From NCBI RefSeq assembly GCF_000002595.2, contig NC_057006.1, positions 6,589,512 to 6,653,511 of the forward strand: a stretch of DNA of 64,000 bases. Reading direction: 5' to 3'. The notes under the pieces are model-generated. The model was not told where the DNA came from. It saw only the letters and a program-made list of their open reading frames with translations, and searched no databases. Below are positions 46,709 to 57,378 of this stretch, piece after piece. This stretch comes from Chlamydomonas reinhardtii (taxonomy: Eukaryota; Chlorophyta; Chlorophyceae; Chlamydomonadales; Chlamydomonadaceae). A program made the position numbers and the translations under genes. The stretch's first letter is position 1, and the number at the start of each line of letters is the position of its first letter.

Positions 46709-48425
46709 GCTGGCGCTGCTGCTGAGGAGGAGGATAAGGCGAGGGGGGGGATGCGAGATGTGGTTAAGGGGGGCCAGGTCATGATAGTTTGCGACCCTGG
46801 AGGATCCTCATGCTGTGGCGCTGAATGTTGATTGCTGAATGGGCATTGCCAGGCTGCTGCAGGGCAGTGTACAACTGGGTCCGAGCGCACTAGCTCATGA
46901 TGGCTTTGGCTAGGGGCGCCTACCGTACGTCCGTACTTTGCCGGTTGTGGTGCACGCCTGGCGCGCACCTGTGGTTCGGCACCCAAGCACCGGTTACGCC
47001 AAGCTCTTGACTTGTAGCGGAGTGGATGGTTGCATGCTGTAGATTGTCCCCTAGTGCATGGGCTAGGGGCCTGGGTGACGCGGGCGTGGCAGCATGGCGC
47101 TCGCGTAGTCAAGCGGCCTGGAGCACCGCTAGAGTTGGACCCTGTGAGGCCGTACGGTAGGAAACACTCGAGTGCATGGAGCCCCCTACGGGCGATCGGA
47201 GGTATACGGTACGTGTTCTACTGCTAGGGCTATACGCGTATCACTATCAGGCCCTGGCTTTGCTTGTGCGTGGCTGATGCCAGAATGCGCGTGGTTCACG
47301 GCGCGGTGCAAGGGCTTAGTGGCCGCTCTCGGTGCCTCTTATGTTGTGAGAGGCGCGGCGCGCGCCAGCACAATGTAACGGAGTTGGAGCTCATGGCAAC
47401 ACACATACACGACTCTCCTTACACAAGGCAGCAGCGATCTGTGTATCATGGGCGCGAACATGCCTGGTCCACCCCCTTCTTTGCCTCGTGCCTCGTAAAA
47501 CCCTGCAAATGACAAGTGTTCCCCGGTCACGGGAAAAGGGGCTGAGCCCCTCCACAGTCTGAGGCCGAACAACCTCATCGCCCGGCTATCCTCATCGCCC
47601 GGACATAGCCGGGGTCGATTTCCACAGGCACATGGCCAAACCAGGTGCCTATCTAGCAGTCGCGATGCCACAGCAGAGCCAACCGCAGCCAGACGCAGCA
47701 CAGTTGTCAACAGCCGCACTACTTGTCATGCCGCTACGCATGCCCTGCCAGCCCCACCGCGGACCGCTACCTAGACACCAGCCGGCTCCTCAGCCTGCGC
47801 GCTTGCACCGCTTCTTGGGCGGCGCTGCGCTCTCCTCCTGCGGCGTGCGGGGCAACACTGTAACAGAGCCCTTGAACCCTGACTGGCTGAACCCTGGACC
47901 CTGTTGCTGCTGCCGCCCCCCTGCCGACCCCCTGCCACTGTCGCCCAGCTCCGCCAGCCTGCCGGTGTTGTCAGCCGCGCGGTGCAGCGCCAGCGCCAGC
48001 AGGTTCAGGCCGCCCAGCTGACAGAGCCATTGGCGTTCAGGCTATTGAGCTGCTATTGCTGCTGCAGCTGTCCTTGTATCAGCTATGTGCTAGTTGACAT
48101 GTGGTGTTGCAGCCGCCTTCTAGTAAGCATAGGGCGCTGGCGAGGAATCCGGGCGGTACGGTTCGGCGGTTCCGGGGTTGAGGCGTGCCGAAGGTGGCAT
48201 CGGCACTTGATTCGTGATTAGGCCGCTGCGCGTGCAGACAAACCCCACCCCACAGGAAACCATTGTCATACATCGACCACTTCTAATCGAGCCCAGTCTT
48301 TTGCCCAGTCTGAGATTCAAACATTTAGAAGCGATCATCCCCAGCCTCTGACTGCAACTGTTGCTGCTACGTAGCATTAGGGGCTTGCACGTCATCACTA
48401 GGCTCAATTCATTTTACTTGCCGAG
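46709..48425. other. Intergenic, 1.7 kb
   Basis: Between UTP15 and the VAP gene, both plus. It contains one coding-like minus-strand stretch, listed separately; otherwise no feature was supported. Confidence 0.4.
47790..48017 (-). pseudogene. Orphan coding-like exon (possible gene end or remnant)
   Basis: On the minus strand a CAG acceptor at 48020-48018 is followed by 75 sense codons and a TGA, with the GC-rich third positions seen in neighbouring genes. It begins LGGLNLLALALHRAADNTGR, passes through a Gln-rich stretch, and ends PPKKRCKRAG. No start codon or convincing upstream exon could be found before the VAP promoter, and no domain is recognised. It could be the last exon of a small unrecognised gene, a remnant, or chance. 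Confidence 0.3.
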
Positions 48426-49405
48426 ATGTCTGAAAACTTTGCTGGCGGGGTGGAGGTGTCGCCCAGCGACCTCCGCTTCCGCTTTCAGCTCAACAAGCAG
48501 CTCCTAGCTACCATCACCGTCAACAACCCCAATGGACAGCGCGTAGCCTTCAAGATCAAGACGACCGCGCCAAAGAAGTATGTTGTCCGCCCTAGCTCTG
48601 GCGTTGTGGAGCCGCGGTCAAACCAGAGCGTGCAGGTCATTATGCAGGTATGTCGGGCTAGGGGCCGGGCGTTAGGCGCCTTCGCGGTCGGTCCATCGGA
48701 CAAGTCGCGCGCTAACGTGCCTGGCGCCCTCTGGGGCCGTCCCCAGCATAAGCGCCATGTCTGCAGAAGTGCCTTTCGCGCAAGGTTACAAGTGCATGCG
48801 TGAATATGCGCGTGCTGTTGCGTTAACTGCGTGGACGTTCCTCGATGGTGCAGGCCCAGAAGGAGTACGCCCCCGAGTTCGCAAACTGCAAGGACAAGTT
48901 CATGGTACAGACCACCGTGCTTGGGGAGACCGAACAGATTGAAAAGGACACGTTCAACAAGGACGTGCGCAAGGACCTGAAGGAGTACCGACTCCGTGTC
49001 ACCATTGAGGGCCCCGCAGCGCCCCCCTCGCCGGTGCCGGAGGCCAACGAGGCGGACGACGAGGCTGTGGCGCGGTCGGCGGCGCCTACGGCTGCTGCCA
49101 CCTCCGTGTCTGAGGTCCCCTCTGTTGCCGGGGACAGCACCACGGATGTCCGCCTGCGCACAACGCTGGACAGCCTCACTGCCGCCACCTCGGAGAACCA
49201 GCAGCTCAAAGGACAGGTGGAGCGGCTGCAGCGCGAGCGGGACGATCTGCGGCGGCAGCTGGACACCATTCAGCTGTCGGGCGCCAAGGTGCCCGTGGGC
49301 GGTGCCGTCAAGCCGGCGGCGAAGCCCTCGAGCGCGCTCACGCTGGTGTACGTGCTGCTCGCAGCCATCCTGTCCTTCATCCTGGGGCACTATGTGCGCA
49401 TCTAA
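48426..49405 (+). CDS. VAP-type protein (MSP domain, tail-anchored)
   Basis: Exons 48426-48647 and 48854-49405 (257 aa). Residues ~8-125 form an MSP domain: VSPSDLRFRFQLNKQLLATI, TVNNPNGQRVAFKIKTTAPK, YVVRPSSGVVEP and KDKFMVQTT, where the K.FMVQ segment forms part of the FFAT-peptide binding face in VAPs. A linker rich in Ala/Ser leads to a coiled coil (LTAATSENQQLKGQVERLQR and ERDDLRRQLD). A C-terminal membrane anchor (LVYVLLAAILSFILGHYV) then ends in RI. This is the full architecture of VAP27/SCS2 proteins, which tether the ER to other membranes and recruit FFAT-motif proteins. Confidence 0.95.
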
Positions 49406-50416
49406 GCGGCTCAGCGTGTGGCACAGCAGCGGCGACAAGAAGAGCGGATGCGGGACACATGTTGTCAACAGAGGCAGCCGTTGCTCACGGCATACAGCAG
49501 GAGAGGCACGGGAGCATTGGTAGGTGTGGCATGCGGCGCACTGAAGATTGAGGTCCCAACCATGACTGCGGGAGTTTACCGGGCCTGACGGCCAGGAACG
49601 CGTGTCCATAACTTAATTTAGGATAGGGCTTTCGCTTTTGTGCTCTGGACAAGGCGTTCACGGTACTTGCGGGGCTGCTGAGTGCAGCCGCCTCTGCGTT
49701 TGTGGGTGAAGGCTATAGCAGACCCCGTCAACTGCGTGTTGACGCATGGGTGAACAATGTTAAGAAGCTCAGAGCGAGATTGTGGGGCACGTGTGTGTTT
49801 GAAAGGGAAAGGGCGCGGCCGTGTGCGAGGAGGGCAGGAGCCTCGGACTTCTGGACAATGGTCACGGACTGAGGAAGAAGGGATGCGGGCCTCGGCATTC
49901 GAGATATCTAATTAGGTAGATATTGGGTGCACGTGCATGGGAGGGCGTGGGGAAAGCTCGGGACAGCGTTTCATGAGAACTACTTGCGCTGACGAGTAGT
50001 CACAGGGCCAGGCGTCGGTTTGGACTGAAGCGTCGATGAAGAAGGTGCTCAAGCGCAGGTGGTGAATGCCTGACGCATGTATTGCGACGATGCGCCCGGC
50101 TGAATGCGGGTGCAAATAACGCCAAGGTTAAGGGCTGGCTGGTCAGTCTGCAATCTATATGTTTAACCCGGCAGCACATCCGCAGGAAATCCCGTTGAGT
50201 CAGCCACTTGGCCCAGGCAACCGGATTCCCATGCAAGGGGAACCACATATCTTGTCAGGGAGGAAACTCGGGAGAGTCACAGCCTCACGCATCACGTCCA
50301 CACAGGATAGCAGCATTCGCAGTCACGGCGGCCCTAATGTGGCGACCCGCTTGCATGCAAGAGCTGAATGATGCTCCGATGCTACCCTCGCTCAGGCACC
50401 ACTCTGCTTCCTACCA
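49406..50416. other. Convergent intergenic region
   Basis: About 1 kb between the 3' ends of the VAP gene and the ADP-ribosylglycohydrolase-like gene. No clear TGTAA signal or coding sequence was seen. Confidence 0.4.
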
Positions 50417-53111
50417 TCACCCTGACCGCGCTGCCACCACTAGCTCAGCCCATGCCTGCGCTTGCGCCGCGCTCGTGTACTTAGCCAACCAGTCAGCCGG
50501 CAACGCCCCCGCGCCAACGCCCTCTTCCGCCCCCGCCACCATGGCCCCCAGGCACGCACCCACATACGCCGCGCGGCTGGCGCAGCAGCCGCCCTCGCGC
50601 ACCGCCAGCCGCACACCCCACACATAAGCCTCCGCGGGCAGCTGCGCTCCCGCCCGCGCCGCGCTCGCACCCCCCTTCGCCTCCCCTGCATTGCCTGCCA
50701 CGCCCGCCTCCTGCTGCCGCTGCTGCTCGACCAGGTGCTCAACGTGCATGACTACCTGCAGCGGCGTTTGCAGCGCGTTGGGCATGTGGCAGTTGCGCCC
50801 CAGCGCCGCGGTGGCCTCGGGCACGGGCACGCCGCGCAGCTCGTGCACCTTGGCCAGGTGGTCTGCCAGCTCAGCAGCCAGAGGGCCGCAGTAGGGCACC
50901 AACAGTCCTGCACGGTTTTCAGGTGCGCCCAAGGGGCAGTACATCAGATCTACAACTTCTCAGGCTAACGCAGTGGCAAGTACGTTACATCAATGCAAAC
51001 ATGGGCGCTTGGCCTGGCGCGTGCGAGGAGAGGCAGGGGGTGGCCCACTGAAGGCTGCTGCCAGGACTAACCTTGCGGGGAGCGCAGGTCAGCGACCACC
51101 TCGCGCACTGCCGCCTCCGCCCGCCAGCCGCCCAGCACCAGCTCCAGCACACGCGCGCCCGCACATGCCCACGCCACAGCCGCGGCCTGTGGAGAGGGGG
51201 CGATGCCCGTGAGCAAAGCAGCATCAAGCAAACATGAATGGTATGGAAAAAGCAGGTACCGGTACCTTGCAGGTGACGGCAAGGCGACGGTAGCGCACCG
51301 TGTTCTGCGTGACGCGCGTGGCTAGCTCCACACACTTCAGCAGCCCAGCCGGCTGCTCGTCGTCCTCACCACCCCCAGGCGACTGCATCCCCAGACCAAA
51401 GGCCGCCACCAGCGGTGCAAGGCGGGCAATGGCGTTGGCCTGCGCGTCGTTGGCGCCCGACAACGGCGGCGGCATGGCGCGTGCGTAGTTGCGCAGGAAG
51501 CCCTGTGAGGACGGCAAGGGCACACAGTTGGTAGTTGCTTGGTCGTGTACCGCGTATTGAAGCCAACAACAGTATACGAATGCGATTTGAAGTGCAGACA
51601 GCATGAAGCTGCCTACCTTGGTGGAGACATCCCGGTAGCCGTCAAAGCCGCTGCCGGGCCCAAAGGTGGCCTCGAAAGTGTCGGCGTAGTGTCCGCACTC
51701 CAGCCCGCCGCTCTCAGCAAGGCTGCGCAGCAGCACGAGCGTCTGCTCGCCTGCAATGTGCCAACAGGGAAGAGATGTAGGCTGTAGAGTGATGCAGCAG
51801 CGTTCGCAGTGTGTTCAAGCAAGGTGCACTTGCACCAACATCACGGCATCCCAGTGCAGCGCCCCTTGTCAGTTTACGTGTTGCGCACCGTATGGCGAGT
51901 TGCGGCCTGAAGCGTAAGCGTAGAAGGGGCTGCGGGGCGGCTCCATGAACTCACACCCGTACGTGAAGGGATGTCCGCTGTGCCCCACACCCGACATGGA
52001 CGCCTCGCCAGCTGCTGCCCGCCGCTCCGCCTCGTACTGATCCATTATACCCAGGTCGTACACCTGCATGCAGCAGTACCACCAGCAAGAAGCACTTGAT
52101 GTGCTGGACATCTCAGACTAGAAAGCTGTTTGCGGCATGACAAGGATAATAAGGTGCGAACACAAGCGGGGGACATCAATTGTACTTTTTGACAGGCATC
52201 CATGTCGCCCCACGGCTAGCTATAGCCAGGAGCCGCTTGCCCAGTGCACCCACCCAGTGCACGCCCATGGCTGCGGCGTCCGCCAGCGAGGAGCCCACCA
52301 CCGCCGACACAGCGCGGCTCTGCAGCAGTGCCGCGGATTGCTGTTGCTGCTCTTGGTGGTGGTGCTGCCAGGGAAGCGCGGGGTGCAGGCATTGGTAGGC
52401 CAGTAGTGTGTCTGGGTCTAGGTTGCATAGCGAGGGCTCCGCGTCCTGTACGCGTGTCGATGGTTGCGCGGGGGCAGCACTTGGTTGGAGAGTTAAGCCA
52501 TTCTAAGAGTGCTACCAGCGGTACAGCGGCAGGCTGCTTCAGATTGCACAACCTCACGCCCCGCCTCGCAAGACCCGCGCCATGGCACGCCAACCCCGCG
52601 ACTGCAGCAACTGGCAACCAGCTGTGCTCGCGTCCTTGTCCACAAGCCACCTCTGCCTCACCTGTTGTGCGACGTCGTCTCCCAGCACACACGCCACGCA
52701 GCCGACCTTGGCTGCCAGCGCAGACGCCTCGTCCTCCAGCTTGTGCATGGCTGCGTAGGCCGCCTGTGCCTCTGCGAAGCGGCCCTCCTTGTTAAAGCGC
52801 TGCGCTTGGTCATGCATCTCCATCGCTTCCGCCTCCAGCTGCCGCACACGCTGAGCGGCCAGCTCTAGTTCCGTGTCCGGCATGGCGTCGGCGTCAGCAA
52901 TGCCTGGCGTGGGCCCAGTGCCGGTGGCGGTGGTGCTGCTGCTGCGCGTCCGCACCGCCTCAGCCCGTTGGGTGGCCAATACACGTGGTGCACAAGAGTT
53001 GCGGCACGCAGTAGCTGATGTCAGTGGAGCTGAGTTCGGCCGACGCCGAGCCGCTGAGTGCTGGCTAGCAAAGAGCCCAGACGTGCAGCGCAGGGCACTA
53101 TGGATGGGCAT
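50417..53111 (-). CDS. ADP-ribosylglycohydrolase/crystallin J1-like protein
   Basis: Exons 53111-52662, 52364-52254, 52063-51889, 51750-51617, 51502-51266, 51186-51072 and 50907-50417 (570 aa). The first ~60 residues (MPIHSALRCTSGLFASQHSA...) resemble an organelle transit peptide. They are followed by a helical region, QLEAEAMEMHDQAQRFNKEG. The DraG/ADP-ribosylglycohydrolase fold starts at SAVVGSSLADAAAMGVHWVY and continues with SPYGEQTLVLLRSL, DGYRDVSTKGFLRNYARAMP, LAPLVAAFGLG and the C-terminal CCASRAAYVGACLGAMVAG. In active members the last motif is GGDxxxR, supplying a metal-binding Asp; here it is GGCCASR. Together with GEQT instead of DDT, this resembles the J1-crystallin branch and suggests altered or lost metal catalysis. 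An upstream in-frame ATG at 53243 is possible. Confidence 0.82.
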
Positions 53112-53332
53112 GGCGAGAAGGTTTAGTAGGTGCACCGGATGAGCGCGCGCAGCAGTCGCAGTAGAATTGAAATAAAATAAACTGCCAATTGCAGGATGCA
53201 CTCCATACTGCAAAAACTTGAGACTCTCACAGCATCGGCCCATTGCAAGTTCCAGGCCTTATCAATGCTCTCCAGCGCGTGTCTGCTTCTCTACGGTATA
53301 AACATTTATCTCACATTGCATCTGTAACAACC
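53112..53332. promoter_or_regulatory. Compact bidirectional promoter, ADPRH-like / RPF2
   Basis: Only 221 bp separate the two divergent start codons (90 bp if the upstream ATG at 53243 is used). The region is AT-richer than its surroundings. No known factor site was identified. Confidence 0.5.
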
Positions 53333-55813
53333 ATGGACGGGGTGGACGCCACTCCTCTCGTGCCAGGGCAAACGAAACTTGTTGCGCCGAAGACGCGGAG
53401 AGGGAGGCGCTTCCTGGAGGCCAGAGCACCTAAAGCGGTGAGTATTGCCTCTTAATAACAAAAAGCCACCTAAGGCACCAATAGCATTTTGCACGCAAGG
53501 CGCGATGAGGATTGCAGCCAAACATTTCTGACACCTCTTGTTTGAGGGTACCGCAAGGGACTCGTTGAACTTAATTTGCTGATACGACTGAGCGCCAACG
53601 CATAACCGGGGTTTTGCACACGCATGCTGGGGGCGGCGGCGGCCGGGCGCGGCTGCCGCTTGCTATTGCATACCGACCCCGCGTAACATCAATTCATCAA
53701 GCATTTCGGCCGTGGTGCAAGCGCAAGCCCAATCCCTCTGCTGTCGGGACCTCCGTGTGTCGTTGCGCTGCCGCACGGTGTCTTGCGACGGTTCCCCGCC
53801 GGCACCGCCCCCGCGCCACGCAGTCACTTCTCCCTTTTTCATTCCCTTGCAGATTGAGGATGCAAAGCGGTGTCTCTTCCTTTACGGCAACCAGACCAGT
53901 CAGGTCATCAAAGATGTGATCACGGACCTGTACCAACTGAAGCGGGTGAGCGCTGTGCTTGCCGTCGCCGACGGCGTCGCGTGGGGCCGCCGGGGTTGAC
54001 AAGGGGCCAACGTTGTGGCGAAGGCCCGTGAGCCAGACTCGGAAGGGCTCCAAGAGTTATGTGTTGGCTCTGAACTGCTAGCGGGGTGGGGGTCGGACAC
54101 ACTGTACACTTACCGTCACATCAGTGCTTGCAGCCCATATTGAGCACGCCCGTGCCTCACGCCCCTGTATATCCCGCGCACTCCCCTACACCCCGTGCCT
54201 TATCTCCCTTTTCATAAAAGCAGTGGCTAAAACTCCCTCTCGCAACCTCAATTGTTCACGCCTGTGCAGTTAGAGGCGGCGCGCTTCTCTCGGAAAAACG
54301 AGAACGTGCGGCCCTTTGAGCCGGGTGGCGAGACAAGCCTGGAGTTCTACTGCAACCGCAACAACTGCCCGATGTTTGTCATGGGCAGCCACAGCAAGAA
54401 GCGGCCGCACAACCTGGTCATTGGCCGCATGTTTGACTTCCACCTGTACGACGCGCTGGAGCTGGGGGTGGAGGAGTTCAAGGCCATCAAGGACTTCGGG
54501 GCGGCGGGCACAGGCGCGCAGATGGGCAACAAGGTGAGAAGCAGGGGAGGAACAAGGGAAACAGTGGCTTGTGGCAACGGTGGGCGGTGGGTGGTAGCGT
54601 GGGGAAAGCGGAGACGCAGAGGCAGGATGTGGCTTTGTGCGATGCCGGGCTAGTGGCACGCACGCGCATGGGCTTGGCGTGCCTTCCCCTAACCTCCTTG
54701 CCGTAAACCGCCGCTGCGCAGCCGCTGATCATCTTCATGGGCGAGAAGTTTGAGAGCGTGCCGGCCCTGGCGCTGGCCAAGTCGCTGCTGCTGGACCTGT
54801 TCCGCGGCGAACAGGTGGACAAGATCAACCTGGCGGGCATTGACCGTGTCATCATGGCGGGTGAGTAGGCGCGGTGGCGGCGGCGACAGGCTTGAAGGCG
54901 GAGTGAGGAGCGATTGCGGCGGGGGCGGCGGGGCAAGGGGACCCGATGCGAGAGGGCGGGGCTCGGCATGAATGTTCAGGAGTTGTACGCGCATCGCACC
55001 ATATTATGCTATGTGCGCCGCGCTGACAGCTTTCCCTCATGTGTGTGTGTGCGTGTGCAGTGGCCCTGGACGACGCGCGGCTGCAGTTGCGGCAGTACTC
55101 AATCCGCTTCAAGAAGAGCGGGACGCGCATCCCGCGCGTGGCGCTGACGGAGATGGGGCCCACGATGGGGCTCAGCGTGCGGCGATACCGGCTGCCGCCC
55201 AGCGACATGGTGGCTGAGGCAATGAAGGTCGCTCGCACCGGCAAGAAGAAGGTGAGAGCTGTAGATGAAAGGGGCAGGGGTGGACAAGGGTGGGCATCCG
55301 GGTTGGATGCGCGAGGGCCAGGGGCTTGTTGCGAAATATTGGAGCACGATGCACATTCCAACTTTTGCGCGATGAGGATTGCAGCCAAACATTTCTGACA
55401 CCTCTTGTTTGAGGGTCCCGCAAAGGACTCGTTGAACTTAATTTGCTGATACGACTGAGCGCTTGAGCTGACACTTGCACATGCAAACTCCTACGCCCCA
55501 TGTTTCCCCGCATACACTAGCCACCCCAGTCATACCCACAGCGGACCCAACCACCCTGCCCTTGCTCACATCCACACGCTTCCCCTGCCCGCTGCTCGTT
55601 TCTTGTACGCAGCAAAAGAACGTGTCATCCGACAACCTGGACGGCAAGGTGGGCCGCATCTACATGCCCAAGCAGAACATGGACACGCTGGGCCTCAGCA
55701 AGTACAAGGGGACAAAGCGCGAGCGGAGAGAGAGCGCACGCGAGGCGTCGGAGGCCAAGAAGCGGCCAAAGACCGCGACCGCACCCACGACGGCTGGCGG
55801 GGACGACGAGTAA
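53333..55813 (+). CDS. RPF2: RPF2, Brix-domain ribosome assembly factor
   Basis: Exons 53333-53437, 53853-53945, 54270-54533, 54722-54860, 55061-55251 and 55613-55813 (330 aa, typical of the family). Start APKTRRGRRFLEARAPKA, then DAKRCLFLYGNQTSQVIKDV, SRKNENVRPFEPG, CPMFVMGSHSKKRPHNLVIG, RMFDFHLYDALELGVEEF, RQYSIRFKKSGTRIPRVALT and EMGPTMGLSVRRYRLP. These are the conserved RPF2/Brix segments. The tail is Lys/Arg-rich. RPF2 works with RRS1 to bring 5S RNP (L5, L11, 5S rRNA) into pre-60S particles in the nucleolus. Introns 1 and 5 each contain a copy of the same 94-bp sequence. Confidence 0.96.
53502..53595 (+). repeat. 94-bp intronic repeat, copy 1 (RPF2 intron 1)
   Basis: Matches 55369-55462 with about two mismatches and no gaps, beginning GCGATGAGGATTGCAGCC and ending GATACGACTGAGCGC. 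It is AT-richer than the exons. No coding potential or obvious terminal inverted repeat was seen. Confidence 0.9.
55369..55462 (+). repeat. 94-bp intronic repeat, copy 2 (RPF2 intron 5)
   Basis: Direct-orientation partner of copy 1, about 1.9 kb downstream in the same gene. The flanking intron sequence differs on both sides apart from a short TTTTGC upstream. Confidence 0.9.
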
Positions 55814-57378
55814 GCGCCATGCGGAATTGGGGCTGACATCCGACTGTCTGACCATATTACATTGCTCTTACTTACTTTGACATCTGGGTGGCCGCTGCTT
55901 TTGCGTTTGAAGGCGGGGCCTACGACGGTTACTGATTTCTAACTGAACATTGCTGGCAATCCTTGGCATTGCATTGTACACTAGCAAACCAACGTGTGGG
56001 TGTCGATGTGGAATTAGGCAGGCGTGGCGAACTGACTTGTTTTTCGGGTTAGTGCAGGGCGCCTACAGGGGCTGAGCGCTTTGGTCTTGACTCTTGTTAT
56101 GTTATGTTGGACCTGGACTGTAACCGATGACCATGATGGCATTGATGTGGGCGCTGGAGTGCACTAAGTTGACGTGAGCTTGCGCCGAGGGGTAGATGGG
56201 TGATTTTGCACCCTGACGATAGGGGTACGCCCACAAGTCCAATGCGTCTGCTACGCACGCTCCTGCGCAGGGCAGATTGGGCGTGGATACGCTCCCCGGC
56301 CTTGTAGCCAGGCAGGCTTGTGTTCCACAGCTTGTCGTCAGACGTGAGACACTGTAAGCTGTTCCAGAACGCGATGGTGCGGCACTACTTTGAGAATCTG
56401 TCCAGTGAGCCTACCACCACGGCTTACCACCCCGTCGTCCGACTCCCGCATCACTACCGTACTTCGCTAATGTCCTTTCGTAGCTTGTCCAGCTCTGCCT
56501 TTAGCCAAGGGCCGCGTATTGCTAAGTGCTAGTGTGCTCGCAACATGGCGAGGCTCTCGTCTGCGTCCGCTGATTCCCCGCTGGCGTGCAGTGGTTGCAG
56601 GCCGCTGCTACCAGTGTACCATCCATCGGGGAGGCATCACTCTTGGGGCTCCGCCGCACCGCACCTCTCTCAGCAACAGTCCTGACATCGCTTTTGCTCT
56701 GGCTGAACGAGCATGCTGTGGGCGGAGCACAGTCCAATTAGTCCAATGCCTCAGGACCTGTATGCATGGACGTGCGGAGAAACGCGACGAACCCAGAGCG
56801 CACACTTCGCCTGTACGGTACAGATTCGCTTCAATGGATTGTTACACTTGTGGGTCTATCCCTGACCTGGGCCCAAGACACGGCCGCCGCAGCCTACCAT
56901 TCGCTTGTACTGGTACACCTGTCTTACTTCTACCGAAGGCTGCATGACGCGGAATGTATGTCACCTATAGTGTACACGAGCACCTCGCCGAACCCAATCA
57001 ATCGTTTTATTGACGATGCTCTAAGAAACTAAACGCAAATCATGTCCCCCAGAACTGAACTAACAAGGAGGTGGCTGCCTTATGGCAGGAAAAGGGCTGA
57101 TCCCGGGTCGTTATCAACCCAGCCACCTTGAAAGAACCAGGAAAAGAAACCACCGGGGTCACCCGGGTCCGGGACCACGCCCAGCCATTACGCCCGAGCC
57201 ATGAGCACGTACGCTGTGAGGTAGCGTGCATCCGAAGCACATGGCAGCGACGGAGTGACTTGGAACGCAAGGTTAGCTCACATAACCTTCCGCTCATCGG
57301 CTCACCTCACACAGCAGCGGCATCCACCATCCACGCCCGTCTGGCATCACTAACCACGGGTCGAAGGGTGCTGCGCCA
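55814..57378. other. Convergent intergenic region
   Basis: About 1.6 kb between the ends of RPF2 (plus) and CENH3 (minus). TGTAA at 56119-56123 is a candidate poly(A) signal for RPF2. Other open frames are short and featureless. Confidence 0.45.

Noticed and set aside
47515-47600. GGGGCTGAGCCCC hairpin and nearby GCCCGG repeats as a possible small mobile element.
   Set aside because: Too short, with no second copy recognised in the window.
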